Notes under the pieces: generated by a model
What the model was told of the DNA's origin: nothing
What the model saw: only the letters and a program-made list of their open reading frames with translations
Database searches by the model: none
Position numbers and translations under genes: made by a program
Part shown: in pieces, positions 1-7,711 of the stretch
How the letters are laid out: each line of letters begins with the position of its first letter
Position numbering within the stretch: the stretch's first letter is position 1
Assembly (NCBI GenBank): GCA_018678395.1
Contig: JAHHMJ010000559.1
Location: forward strand, 1-16,750
DNA: 16,750 nt
Origin: Gemmatimonadota bacterium
GTDB taxonomy: Bacteria; Gemmatimonadota; Gemmatimonadetes; Longimicrobiales; Gaopeijiaceae
Direction: 5' to 3'

Positions 1-76
1 GCCCGTCTGCGCGTCCGACATCTCGATTCCGGCCTCGCGCTGCCCCCGGTGCACGTCGGAGTTGGCGTACGCCTGA
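1..76 (+). CDS. C-terminal tail of a zinc-ribbon protein, probably MscL (5' end outside window)
   Basis: Reading from base 2, the last 24 codons before the TGA at 74-76 end in CPRCTSELAYA and contain a second cysteine eleven residues before that pair. The spacing Cys - SDI.IPA.RC - x2 - C matches the short zinc-ribbon tail (C-P-x-C-x-SEIP-x2-A-x-RC-x2-CTS) that many bacterial large-conductance mechanosensitive channels (MscL) carry after their second membrane helix. The first cysteine of the first pair would lie just outside the window. The cysteine pattern is seen directly. MscL is an inference from family knowledge, because other membrane proteins can carry a similar tail. The gene ends 15 nt before the next start. 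Confidence 0.5.
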   Translation, partial: PVCASDISIPASRCPRCTSELAYA

Positions 77-91
77 CACTCGCCGTGTACG

Positions 92-1003
92 GTGCCTGAA
101 CTCCCCGAGATCTCGGCGTACCTCCGAGCCTTCGAGGACCGTATCGTCGGCCGGGCCCTCCAGCGGGTACGGCTGCGGTCCCCGTCGTTCCTGAGGACCT
201 TTGATCCTCCGCTGTCCAGCGTCGAGGGGCGTGTCGTCGGCGGGGTTCGTCGTCTGGGCAAACGGGTCGTGTGGGCGCTCGAGGGAGACCTCTTCGTCGT
301 CGTCCACCTCATGGTGACGGGACGCTTCCATCGTCGCGCCCCCGGGGTGGCTCTGCCGAAGAAGCACGCGCACGCGGCCTTCGACTTCGACGACGCGACC
401 TACCTCGTGACCGAGCGTGGGAAGCAGAAGAAGGCGTCGCTGCACGTCGTGGCGGGCGAGGCCGGTCTCGCGGACCACGACCGGGGCGGTGTGGAGCCGC
501 TCACCGCCACGCTGGAGGAGTTCGTCACCGCGGTGACGAGTGAGAACCGGACCTTGAAGCGGGCGCTGACCGATCCCCGCATTCTGAGTGGCATCGGCAA
601 CGCGCATTCGGACGAGATCCTGCACGCGGCGGGGCTGTCGCCGGTGCAGCGGACGCGCAACCTGACCCCGGAGCAGCTCTCGCGGCTGCGGGACGCGACG
701 GTGACCAACCTCGACGAGTGGACACGTCGCCTGGCCGACGAGATCGGTGACCGCTTTCCCGAAAAGATCACGGCGTTTCACCCGGCCATGGCGGTCCACG
801 GCCGCTACGGCGAGCCCTGCCCCGTCTGCGGGGACCCGATCCAGCGCATCGTCTACGCGAGTCGCGAGACCAACTACTGCGCGACCTGTCAGACCGAGGG
901 ACGGGTCCTCGCCGATCGCGCCATCAGCCGACTGCTCAGGGAGGATTGGCCGCGGACCCTGGAAGAGCTCGAGGAGCATCGCGAGTCGCGTCGACGACCG
1001 TAG
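92..1003 (+). CDS. Fpg/Nei-family DNA glycosylase (formamidopyrimidine-DNA glycosylase-like)
   Basis: Base-excision repair enzyme of the Fpg/Nei family, predicted to remove oxidised bases and cut the strand by beta/delta-elimination. The GTG start at 92 is fixed by chemistry: the product begins MPELPEI, and Pro2 (after Met removal) is the family nucleophile with Glu3 beside it. Lys57 sits in LGKR as in E. coli Fpg. Asn170 is in GIGN, the helix-two-turn-helix motif. The C-terminal zinc finger is C243-x2-C246-x16-C263-x2-C266, followed by QTEGR with the conserved Arg271. Its 303 residues are somewhat longer than E. coli Fpg (269). The stretch before the zinc finger reads RFPEKITAF and then runs quickly to HGRYGEPC, so the classical GGTTL.DF damage-capping loop is replaced and shortened. 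Substrate range may therefore differ from 8-oxoguanine-preferring Fpg. No clear Shine-Dalgarno precedes the start. Confidence 0.93.
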   Translation: MPELPEISAYLRAFEDRIVGRALQRVRLRSPSFLRTFDPPLSSVEGRVVGGVRRLGKRVVWALEGDLFVVVHLMVTGRFHRRAPGVALPKKHAHAAFDFDDATYLVTERGKQKKASLHVVAGEAGLADHDRGGVEPLTATLEEFVTAVTSENRTLKRALTDPRILSGIGNAHSDEILHAAGLSPVQRTRNLTPEQLSRLRDATVTNLDEWTRRLADEIGDRFPEKITAFHPAMAVHGRYGEPCPVCGDPIQRIVYASRETNYCATCQTEGRVLADRAISRLLREDWPRTLEELEEHRESRRRP

Positions 1004-1032
1004 GCCCGGGCGGTCGAGGGGCTTTCTCCGAC

Positions 1033-1074
1033 GAGGGATGCGGCGCGATGTTCGAACGGAGCCGCATCTCCCTC
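1033..1074. repeat. Inverted repeat between the glycosylase and DinB-like genes
   Basis: Arms GAGGGATGCGGC (1033-1044) and GCCGCATCTCCCTC (1061-1074) pair over 12 bp with a two-base bulge. The inner 8 bp (1037-1044 with 1061-1068) are perfect. The 16-nt loop holds the palindrome TTCGAA (1051-1056). It starts 30 nt after the glycosylase stop and ends 17 nt before the next ATG. No T-run follows on either strand, so an intrinsic terminator is not well supported. A 3'-end-stabilising hairpin or a regulator site is equally possible. Confidence 0.5.
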
Positions 1075-1091
1075 CCGACTCCCGGTGACTC

Positions 1092-1631
1092 ATGACGGAT
1101 GCCGAACTCGAGCAGCTGCGCTTTCCGATCGGCCGCGTCCACCCCCGCAGCGACCTGACGAGCGCAGACCGGCGCACGCTGCGCGACCGCATCGCCGACG
1201 CGCCGGCGCAGCTGCGGTCGGCCGTTGCAGGGCTCGGACGCGAGCAGCTCGACACACCGTACCGGCCGGACGGATGGACGGTGCGGCAGGTCGTTCACCA
1301 CGTCCCCGACAGCCACATGAACGCGTTGATCCGCTTCAAGCTGGCGTTGACCGAAGAGGTGCCCACGATCAGGCCGTACGATGAGGCGGCGTGGGCCCTC
1401 CTGTCCGACGGGCTGGACGACGACATCGAGACCTCGCTCACGCTGCTCGAGGCGGTTCACGCGCGGTGGCTGCGGGTGATCGACGCCATGACGGAGGCCG
1501 ACTTCGGCCGCGAGCTCGTGCATCCGGAGATCGGCAGGATCACTCTCGACACCCTGCTCCAGATCTACGCGTGGCACGGGCCGCACCACGTCGCCCACGT
1601 CACCAGCCTGCGGAAGCGCAACGGATGGTGA
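1092..1631 (+). CDS. DinB/YfiT-family metal-dependent enzyme (bacillithiol transferase-like)
   Basis: A 179-residue four-helix DinB-superfamily protein. The family uses a three-histidine metal site, and B. subtilis YfiT/BstA-type members transfer low-molecular-weight thiols. The first metal histidine lies in VRQVVHHVPDSH (His69 or His70). The other two lie in the C-terminal YAWHGPHHVAHV (His162 and His166), the usual WHG-x-HH pattern of this branch. The DGWTVRQVVHH block is also typical of YfiT. The real thiol substrate cannot be read from sequence. The ATG start has only a weak GGTGA three bases upstream. Its 3' end overlaps the MOSC gene by 7 nt, so the two are very likely co-transcribed and translationally coupled. 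Confidence 0.85.
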   Translation: MTDAELEQLRFPIGRVHPRSDLTSADRRTLRDRIADAPAQLRSAVAGLGREQLDTPYRPDGWTVRQVVHHVPDSHMNALIRFKLALTEEVPTIRPYDEAAWALLSDGLDDDIETSLTLLEAVHARWLRVIDAMTEADFGRELVHPEIGRITLDTLLQIYAWHGPHHVAHVTSLRKRNGW

Positions 1632-2311
1632 ACGCTTCGAGCCAAGGCCGTATCGTCAGCCTCAACGTCGGTGTCGTCGAGGAGATCGAGTGGAAGGACC
1701 GGGTCTTTCGCACCGCGATCAGGAAGCGCCCGGTGGAGGGCCGCCGGCACGTCGGCCCGCTCGGTGTGCAGGGCGACGCTCAGGGGAATCGCCGGGTTCA
1801 CGGCGGCGTGGACAAGGCGCTCTACGGATATGCCGCCGAGCACCACGACTTCTGGGAAGAGGTGTTCGGGCGCCCCGTCGTGCCGGGGGACTTCGGTGAG
1901 AACCTGACGCTGGCCGGCCTCGTCGAGGACGACGTCCGTATCGGCGATCGCTTCCGGGTCGGTGTCGTGCTGCTCGAGGTGTCCGAGCCGCGCCAGCCGT
2001 GCTCCACCTTCGCCGCGGTCCACCGCCGCTCGGACCTTCCGCGCATCTTCGCCGATGCCGGATGGCCCGGGATCTACTTCCGCGTGCTCGAAGACGGAGA
2101 GGTCGGGCCGGGCGACGCGGTCGAGCGCGTGCATCGGGATCCGGCCGGATGGACGGTGCGCCGTGTCTTCGATCTCGTGATGGGCAAGGCGCCGCTCCCC
2201 GAGGATCTGGGCGAGCTCCTGGCCCTTCCGACGCTTGCCGAGTCCACTCGGGCCGCCCTGGTGCGCCGCGCGGAATCGACGACCGAGGAGGGCGGTTCGA
2301 CGAGCGCCTAG
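1625..2311 (+). CDS. MOSC domain protein, YiiM-like
   Basis: A 228-residue MOSC-domain protein. MOSC domains bind molybdenum cofactor or handle activated sulfur, and YiiM-type members reduce N-hydroxylated compounds. Seen here: GVQGDAQGNRRVHGGVDKALYGY (residues about 47-69), FGENLT (90-95), IGDRF (106-110), and LLEVSEPRQPC with the conserved Cys126. A C-terminal helical '3-alpha' domain (about 175-215, GWTVRRVFDLVMG...) is typical of YiiM. I chose ATG 1625, which has GGAAG 8 nt upstream (1612-1616). GTG 1628, overlapping the previous stop as GTGA, is the alternative and changes the product by one residue. An open frame continues upstream to 1391 but is antiphase to the DinB-like gene and lacks family similarity. 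The gene ends face to face with a small minus-strand frame. Confidence 0.9.
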   Translation: MVNASSQGRIVSLNVGVVEEIEWKDRVFRTAIRKRPVEGRRHVGPLGVQGDAQGNRRVHGGVDKALYGYAAEHHDFWEEVFGRPVVPGDFGENLTLAGLVEDDVRIGDRFRVGVVLLEVSEPRQPCSTFAAVHRRSDLPRIFADAGWPGIYFRVLEDGEVGPGDAVERVHRDPAGWTVRRVFDLVMGKAPLPEDLGELLALPTLAESTRAALVRRAESTTEEGGSTSA

Positions 2312-2400
2312 GTCTCGATCGGGCGCGCGCTCGGATCCTCGGTCTCGTCGACGCCCTTGTCGTCCTCCATCAGGAAGACGCCCACCGGGCGGACGGCCAT
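2308..2400 (-). CDS. Possible 30-residue small protein downstream of the PhzF-family gene
   Basis: ATG at 2398-2400 on the minus strand begins MAVRPVGVFLMEDDKGVDET and stops with TAG at 2308-2310. Nearly every codon ends in G or C (only GAT breaks the run), which matches real genes here and is better than most chance frames. It lies 40 nt behind the PhzF-family stop on the same strand, so it could be read from that transcript. It overlaps the MOSC gene stop by 4 nt. Only a weak GGATG lies 5 nt before the ATG, and I recognise no family. The alternative is untranslated spacer, since short frames with high GC3 can arise by chance in GC-rich DNA. Confidence 0.35.
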   Translation of the reverse strand: MAVRPVGVFLMEDDKGVDETEDPSARPIET

Positions 2401-2440
2401 GATGCATCCGGGGAAGGTGGGCTGTGCAGCGGATGATGGC

Positions 2441-3394
2441 TCATGCGGGGATCTCCATTTCAGCGTGGGCGACGAGGACACAACTTCCGCCGACCCGAAC
2501 CCGCGTCGGTCGGCCCGCCTCGACGCGCACGTCGAGCGCGAGGCGCGAGGGGCGACCCATCTCGATCCCCTGCTGCACCTGCCACGACGCATCCCCCGTA
2601 TCGGTGAGGAGGCGCCGCCCCAGGTAGCCGCCCAGCGCCGCGCACGCGCTTCCCGTCGCCGGATCCTCGGGGACACCGATCTCGGGCGCGAACATGCGGA
2701 CGTGGAGGTGGACCCGGGAGTCCCTCGCCGGTGCCACCACGTAGACGAAGGTGGCCGGTGGATCCGTGCCGAGAAGCCGAGCCCGAGCCGGCTGGTCGAG
2801 CCGCGCCCGCCCCGCGGCCTCGGCGGATCGGACCGGGACCACGACGAAGGGAAGGCCCGCCGAGGCGAAGGCGGGTTCGAGCGGGCCGGTCTGGCCGACG
2901 AGGCCCTCGGGCAGCCCCACGTCCTCGGCCTCCAGCCCCAACATCGGCGCGAGGTCGAGCGGCGATGCGGGGAGCGGCCACTCGATGTGATCGGCCGCGG
3001 TGGTCAGGCGTGCAGAGGTGGGCCGTCCCTCGACGCGGTTCACCTCGACCGCCACCGGTCCCACACCCTCTTCGAGCACGATGTGGACGGGCGCGTCGTG
3101 ATCCGCGTCCCGCGGCGTGGCGACGGTGCCCGAGGCAACGAGCCACCAGGCGGTTCCCACGGTGGGATGCCCGGCGAAGGGCACTTCCGCGCCCGGGGTG
3201 AAGATGCGCACGCGCTTCGTGCCCGCCGAGGTCTTCGGAGGGTAGACGAAGACGGTCTCCGACAGGTTCAGTTCGCGCGCGATCGAGCCGAGGTGCCGCT
3301 CGGGAATCCGGTCGGCGTCGGGGAAGACGGCCAGCGGGTTGCCCCCGAAGAGCGTATCGGTGAAGACGTCGAGGGTTACGTATCGAGCACGCAT
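2441..3394 (-). CDS. PhzF-family isomerase/epimerase-like protein
   Basis: A 317-residue protein of the PhzF (diaminopimelate-epimerase-like) fold. Family members isomerise small metabolites, including the phenazine precursor step of PhzF itself, and most are uncharacterised. Motifs seen: DVFT and GGNPLAV near the N-terminus, the catalytic-type Glu46 in LSETVFV, PFAGHPTVG (72-80), and EDPATGSACAAL (243-254) in the second lobe. These are the standard signatures, and the length is normal for the family (about 260-320). I chose ATG 3392-3394 because MRARYVTLDVF is the usual N-terminus; the frame stays open further upstream but has no family sequence. No phenazine biosynthesis genes are nearby, so a phenazine role is not supported. 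The gene diverges from the ATPase gene at 3483. Confidence 0.9.
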   Translation of the reverse strand: MRARYVTLDVFTDTLFGGNPLAVFPDADRIPERHLGSIARELNLSETVFVYPPKTSAGTKRVRIFTPGAEVPFAGHPTVGTAWWLVASGTVATPRDADHDAPVHIVLEEGVGPVAVEVNRVEGRPTSARLTTAADHIEWPLPASPLDLAPMLGLEAEDVGLPEGLVGQTGPLEPAFASAGLPFVVVPVRSAEAAGRARLDQPARARLLGTDPPATFVYVVAPARDSRVHLHVRMFAPEIGVPEDPATGSACAALGGYLGRRLLTDTGDASWQVQQGIEMGRPSRLALDVRVEAGRPTRVRVGGSCVLVAHAEMEIPA

Positions 3395-3475
3395 GATCCA
3401 ACCGAGCGGGTGGGGCTGGCGAAGGCCGCGGTGAGTTCGTGGAGAGCGCCGGCAGGCTACCCCGGCCGGCGTCCG

Positions 3476-3481
3476 TACGAT
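3476..3481 (+). promoter_or_regulatory. Possible -10 element in the PhzF/ATPase divergent spacer
   Basis: The 88-nt spacer 3395-3482 is GC-rich. TACGAT at 3476-3481 is its clearest -10-like hexamer (TAnnnT). Read on the minus strand, the overlapping 3477-3482 gives TATCGT, so it could serve either direction. It sits immediately before GTG 3483. If it is used on +, transcription would start near 3488 and translation would have to begin at the later GTG 3495. No good -35 element is visible. Confidence 0.2.
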
Positions 3482-3482
3482 A

Positions 3483-4313
3483 GTGTCACGGGCCGTGCTT
3501 CGCTCCGTCCGCGCCGAGATCCCCGACGACGCCGTCGGCTTCCCCCTGGGCCTGCCCTTTCTCAGGGAGATGGGCGAGGTGCGCCTGTCTCCGACCGTCA
3601 CCCTTCTGGCCGGACCGAACGGTTCGGGCAAGTCGACCTTCCTCGAGGCGTTGGCGATCGAGTGCCGACTTCCCGGGATAGGGCGGGCCGCGCCCGGGTC
3701 CGACACGACGCTCGACGATGTCGCGCCCCTCGCTCGGGCCCTGCGGCTGGCGTGGGATCGACGCACGCGACGCGGGTTCTTTCTTCGGGCGGAGGACGTG
3801 TTCGGCTTCATCCTCGACCTGAGGAAGCAGCGCCGCACCCTCGAATCGGAGCTGCGCGCGGCCGAGGTGCGCCTCGAGGGATCGTCGGAGTATGCGCGTC
3901 GGCTGGGCCTGGGGCCTCTACGGGGGTCCATCGGAGCGCTCGCCGCGCGGTATGGCGAAAATCCCGACGCGCGCTCGCACGGCGAGACCTTCCTGCACCT
4001 CTTCCGTGAGCGGCTGTCGCCGAACGGGCTGTATCTGCTGGATGAGCCGGAGGCGGCGCTCTCGCCGGAGAGTCAGCTCGCGTTCGTCACGATGCTCTCG
4101 GACGCCGTGAGCGACGGCTCGCAGTTCATCATCGCCACGCATTCGCCCCTTCTGCTCGCGCTGCCGGGGGCGACGCTTCTCGACTTCGACGAGAACCGGA
4201 TCCGGGAGTCGCGGTGGGAGGATCTCGCGTCGGTCGAACTCTGGCGCGGCGTGCTCGAGGCGCCCGAACGCTACCTCCGTCACGTGTGGACCCCCGGCCG
4301 GCACGACGACTGA
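3483..4313 (+). CDS. AAA family ATPase, ABC-type head domain (COG3910-like)
   Basis: A 276-residue soluble ATPase with an ABC-like nucleotide-binding fold. Walker A is GPNGSGKS at 44-51. A signature-like SHGET lies at 165-169, Walker B and the catalytic Glu are in LYLLDEPEAALSP at 183-195, and the switch histidine is His220 in IIATHSP. The order and the closing ERYLRHVW match the small stand-alone predicted ATPases of COG3910, whose cellular role is unknown. A charged segment between about 113 and 165 replaces a shorter region in many relatives. No membrane segments and no partner transporter gene are present, so a transporter is unlikely. The start is uncertain: GTG 3483 gives MSRAVLRSVR, while GTG 3495 gives a product four residues shorter that begins like many homologues. 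Confidence 0.8.
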   Translation: MSRAVLRSVRAEIPDDAVGFPLGLPFLREMGEVRLSPTVTLLAGPNGSGKSTFLEALAIECRLPGIGRAAPGSDTTLDDVAPLARALRLAWDRRTRRGFFLRAEDVFGFILDLRKQRRTLESELRAAEVRLEGSSEYARRLGLGPLRGSIGALAARYGENPDARSHGETFLHLFRERLSPNGLYLLDEPEAALSPESQLAFVTMLSDAVSDGSQFIIATHSPLLLALPGATLLDFDENRIRESRWEDLASVELWRGVLEAPERYLRHVWTPGRHDD

Positions 4314-4397
4314 CGCCTGCTACGGCGAGGGGGCGGGCGGGAACCTGGACCTGCCTTCGTGGATACGTGGGGCACACCCCTGTCGCGGAGCCCTCCC

Positions 4398-5366
<969 letters not shown>

Positions 5367-5409
5367 CGCTGCGCGCCGGTTCGCACGAGCCCCCACACCG
5401 AACGCCCTC

Positions 5410-6042
5410 GTGAGCGCACGGGCGCGCGCCGTCGCGCTGAAGACCGTCGTCTGGGCGGTTTGTCTCGCTCCGCTCGTGTGGAGCGTGTGGCGGTTCGTGC
5501 GCGGCGAAGCTTCGGTCGATCCCGTCGAGGAATGGCTTCACCGCTCCGGGAAGACCGCGGTGCTGATCCTCGTGGCGTCTCTTGCAGTCACACCGCTGCG
5601 CCGCTGGTTCGCCTGGAACGTCCTGCAGAAGTCGCGACGGCTGCTCGGGCTGTTCGCGTTCTTCTACGCCGTGGCACACGTGGGGGTCTATCTGTACTTC
5701 GAGCAGGGCCTCGCCTGGTCGTTCATATGGGAGGACGTGGTCGAGCGCCCGTTCATTCTGTCCGGGACGCTGGCCTTCGCGCTTCTCGTTCCCCTCGCCG
5801 TCACGTCGACGAAGGGCTGGATTCGGCGACTGGGCCGCAACTGGGTGCGACTGCACCGCCTGGTGTACGTGGCAGCGGCGGCCGCGCTCCTCCACTACAC
5901 GTGGGGACAGAAGGCCGACATTCGCGACCCGCTGTTGGTGGCGGCCGTGCTGGCTGCCCTGATGGCTGCGCGGGTGTGGTGGTCGGTTCAGAAGCGTTCC
6001 CGGGGCGGATCGAGGGTGCGGCCCGGGTCGGCGGCCGGCTGA
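5410..6042 (+). CDS. msrQ: Heme-binding membrane subunit MsrQ (YedZ)
   Basis: Inner-membrane b-type heme protein that passes electrons to periplasmic MsrP. The 210-residue product shows about six hydrophobic segments: roughly 10-30, 47-62, 78-97, 115-132, 150-163 and 174-192. Histidines at 90 (YAVAHVGVYLYF), 149 (VRLHRLVYV) and 162 (LLHYTWG) match the three conserved heme-ligand positions of E. coli MsrQ within one or two residues. LFAFFYAVAHVGVYLYF and RNWVRLHRLVYVAAAAALLHYTWG are typical blocks. The start is GTG 5410, only 43 nt after the msrP stop, with no strong Shine-Dalgarno; coupling to msrP translation is likely. The basic C-terminal tail (residues 195-210) is probably cytoplasmic. 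Confidence 0.95.
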   Translation: MSARARAVALKTVVWAVCLAPLVWSVWRFVRGEASVDPVEEWLHRSGKTAVLILVASLAVTPLRRWFAWNVLQKSRRLLGLFAFFYAVAHVGVYLYFEQGLAWSFIWEDVVERPFILSGTLAFALLVPLAVTSTKGWIRRLGRNWVRLHRLVYVAAAAALLHYTWGQKADIRDPLLVAAVLAALMAARVWWSVQKRSRGGSRVRPGSAAG

Positions 6043-6109
6043 GGCCGTTGCCTCGTCGACCGGGGTGTGGAAGCTTCCGAAGTCCATTTCCGCCTCTTCG
6101 CCGCACGCC

Positions 6110-7066
6110 ATGCTCCGCTCACTCGACCGACTTCGTGCTGGATCTTCCCTGCTGGGACTCGTCGTTCTCGCCGCCTGTGGAGGCGCTCCACCGCCCTCCG
6201 CACCCGCTCCCGTGAGCGGCCCGGCTGCGCCCGCGGAGCCCCCGCCCCTGTCGGAGGGGAGCGATTTCGTCGTGTATCGGGCCGATGGCGCGCCCGCCTC
6301 GTTCGACGAGATCATCGCCGCCGCCGCCTCCGTCGACGTCGTCTTCGTCGGTGAGGAGCACAACGATCCGATCACGCACCGCGTCCAGGCGCAAATTCTC
6401 CAGCAGGCGTTCGTGACCCAGACCGCGACCCGTCCGGTCGTGTTGTCGCTGGAGATGTTCGAGCGGGACGTGCAGTACGTGGTCGACGAGTACCGGGCGG
6501 GGCTGATCACCGAGGACCACTTCCGCCGCAGTTCGCGCCCCTGGGACAACTACGAGAGCGACTACCGGCCGATGGTCGAGTTCGCGATCGCGCACGATCT
6601 GGAGGTGGTGGCCGCGAACGCTCCCCGGCGCTACGTGAATCGTGCCTCCCGGCTCGGGCGGGACAGCCTCGACACTCTGGGACCCGAGGCGCGGCGTCAC
6701 CTGCCGCCGTTGCCGTACCCGGAGGCGTCGGACGACTACCAGGCCGAGTGGGATGCCCTGATGGGTGGGGCCGCTGGACACATGCCGGGCAGCCCGATCG
6801 ACGGCCAGACGCTCTGGGACGCGAGCATGGGGCATGCGGTCGCCACGGCGCTCGACCGCCAGTCGGGAGCGCTGGTCGTGCACATGGCCGGCGGCTTCCA
6901 CGTCGAGAACGGGACCGGTACGCCCGAGGCGCTCGAGCACTACCGTCCGGGTACGCGCGCCCTGATCGTCGCAGCGCGGCCTGCGGCGGATCCCACCACG
7001 TGGGATGCCGAGCGCTGGGCGGGGTTGGGCGACTTCGTGGTGCTGACCCGAGCGCCGGAGCGGTGA
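6110..7066 (+). CDS. ChaN-family (DUF399) lipoprotein
   Basis: Predicted outer-membrane or periplasmic lipoprotein of 318 residues. The N-terminus is a lipoprotein signal with lipobox VLAAC (Cys23), followed by a Pro/Ala-rich linker (about 26-47). The body belongs to the ChaN/Tiki-like superfamily, defined by GEEHNDPITH (81-90, with His84 and His90) and by VLSLEMFERDVQ, then PWDNYESDYRPMVEFA, and HMAGGFHVENGTGTPEALEHY near the C-terminus. Campylobacter ChaN binds heme, while Tiki-like relatives are metalloproteases, so the function here is open. I chose ATG 6110, which gives a compact signal peptide; an in-frame ATG at 6065 would add 15 residues in front of it. The gene follows msrQ by 67 nt and overlaps bioY by 4 nt. 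Confidence 0.87.
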   Translation: MLRSLDRLRAGSSLLGLVVLAACGGAPPPSAPAPVSGPAAPAEPPPLSEGSDFVVYRADGAPASFDEIIAAAASVDVVFVGEEHNDPITHRVQAQILQQAFVTQTATRPVVLSLEMFERDVQYVVDEYRAGLITEDHFRRSSRPWDNYESDYRPMVEFAIAHDLEVVAANAPRRYVNRASRLGRDSLDTLGPEARRHLPPLPYPEASDDYQAEWDALMGGAAGHMPGSPIDGQTLWDASMGHAVATALDRQSGALVVHMAGGFHVENGTGTPEALEHYRPGTRALIVAARPAADPTTWDAERWAGLGDFVVLTRAPER

Positions 7067-7629
7067 CCTCGAGGGTCCACGACCTGCCGCTGGGCGGGGT
7101 CGCGCTGGCCGTCCTCGCTGTAGCGGCGGCCGGACGTGTCGACATCCCCATCCCCGGCAGCCCCGTTCCGCAGAGCCTCCAGACTCTGGCGGTGGTCGTC
7201 GTCGGGGGCGCGCTCGGAATGCGCTGGGGTGGAGTCGCGCTCCTCGCCTATCTCGCGCTGGGTGCGCTGGGTCTGCCGGTGTTCGCCGGCGGTGCCGCCG
7301 GGGCGAGTCATCTGATCGGCCCGACTGCGGGATACCTCGTCGGGTTCGTGGTCGCCGCGGCCGGCGTCGGAGCCTACGGCGATCGGGCCGGATGGTCGCG
7401 CCTCGGGTCCGCTCTGCTCGTCCTGGTGCTCGCGCACGGGGCGATTCTCCTGCTCGGGTGGACCCGGCTGTCGGCGTCGCTGGGCGCGGGTCAGGCGTGG
7501 GCCGTGGGCGTCGGGCCGTTCTGGTTCGGGGGTATCGCCAAGTCGCTGGTCGGAGCGGCGCTGCTCGTGTGGACCCCGCTCGGTGCGGATGCCGCTGCGC
7601 CCGGCCGGGATGGGGACGCGTCCCGGTAA
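7063..7629 (+). CDS. bioY: BioY, substrate-binding (S) component of a biotin ECF transporter
   Basis: A 188-residue polytopic membrane protein that binds biotin for uptake, alone or with an ECF energising module. Diagnostic blocks are PIPGSPVPQSLQTLAVVVVG (about 25-44), then GVALLAYLALGALGLPVFAGG, and GPTAGYLVGFVVAA. About six hydrophobic segments are visible. The start is GTG 7063, which overlaps the lipoprotein stop as GTGA; GGAG lies very close upstream (7057-7060). No EcfA/EcfT genes are in the window, so this is a solitary BioY or it uses a shared module encoded elsewhere. Coupling to a ChaN-type lipoprotein gene is unusual. A possible hairpin follows its stop. Confidence 0.93.
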   Translation: MTSRVHDLPLGGVALAVLAVAAAGRVDIPIPGSPVPQSLQTLAVVVVGGALGMRWGGVALLAYLALGALGLPVFAGGAAGASHLIGPTAGYLVGFVVAAAGVGAYGDRAGWSRLGSALLVLVLAHGAILLLGWTRLSASLGAGQAWAVGVGPFWFGGIAKSLVGAALLVWTPLGADAAAPGRDGDASR

Positions 7630-7631
7630 TG

Positions 7632-7678
7632 GACGCGCGCGTCGGGCGTTAGACGAACAGGGCTCGCCGGCGGCGAGC
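7632..7678. repeat. Two inverted repeats after bioY (weak terminator candidates)
   Basis: Just after the bioY stop lies the 12-nt palindrome GACGCGCGCGTC (7632-7643). Further on, GCTCGCC (7662-7668) pairs with GGCGAGC (7672-7678) around a 3-nt loop, a perfect 7-bp hairpin. Neither is followed by a T-run, so intrinsic termination is only possible, not shown. The rest of the 82-nt gap before the next gene holds that gene's ribosome site and nothing else I can name. Confidence 0.35.
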
Positions 7679-7711
7679 ATGGGGTCTCGAGACGATCACG
7701 GAGGCACGGCG

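Noticed and set aside
2441..3394. PhzF-family gene as evidence of phenazine biosynthesis
   Set aside because: No other phz genes are present, and most family members act in unrelated or unknown reactions.
2357..4009. 550-codon open frame on + across the PhzF gene
   Set aside because: It runs antisense to the PhzF-family gene and then antiphase to the ATPase gene, both with clear motifs. The translation is Arg/Gly/His-rich with no domain, as expected for a shadow in GC-rich DNA.
3483..4313. ABC transporter ATP-binding subunit
   Set aside because: There is no permease nearby, the signature is SHGE rather than LSGGQ, and the overall order fits stand-alone COG3910 ATPases.
4363..4383. GTGGGG...CCCC stretch before msrP as another copy of the operator
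   Set aside because: It does not align with the 19-mer pattern beyond G and C runs and lacks the GA-N-TC centre.
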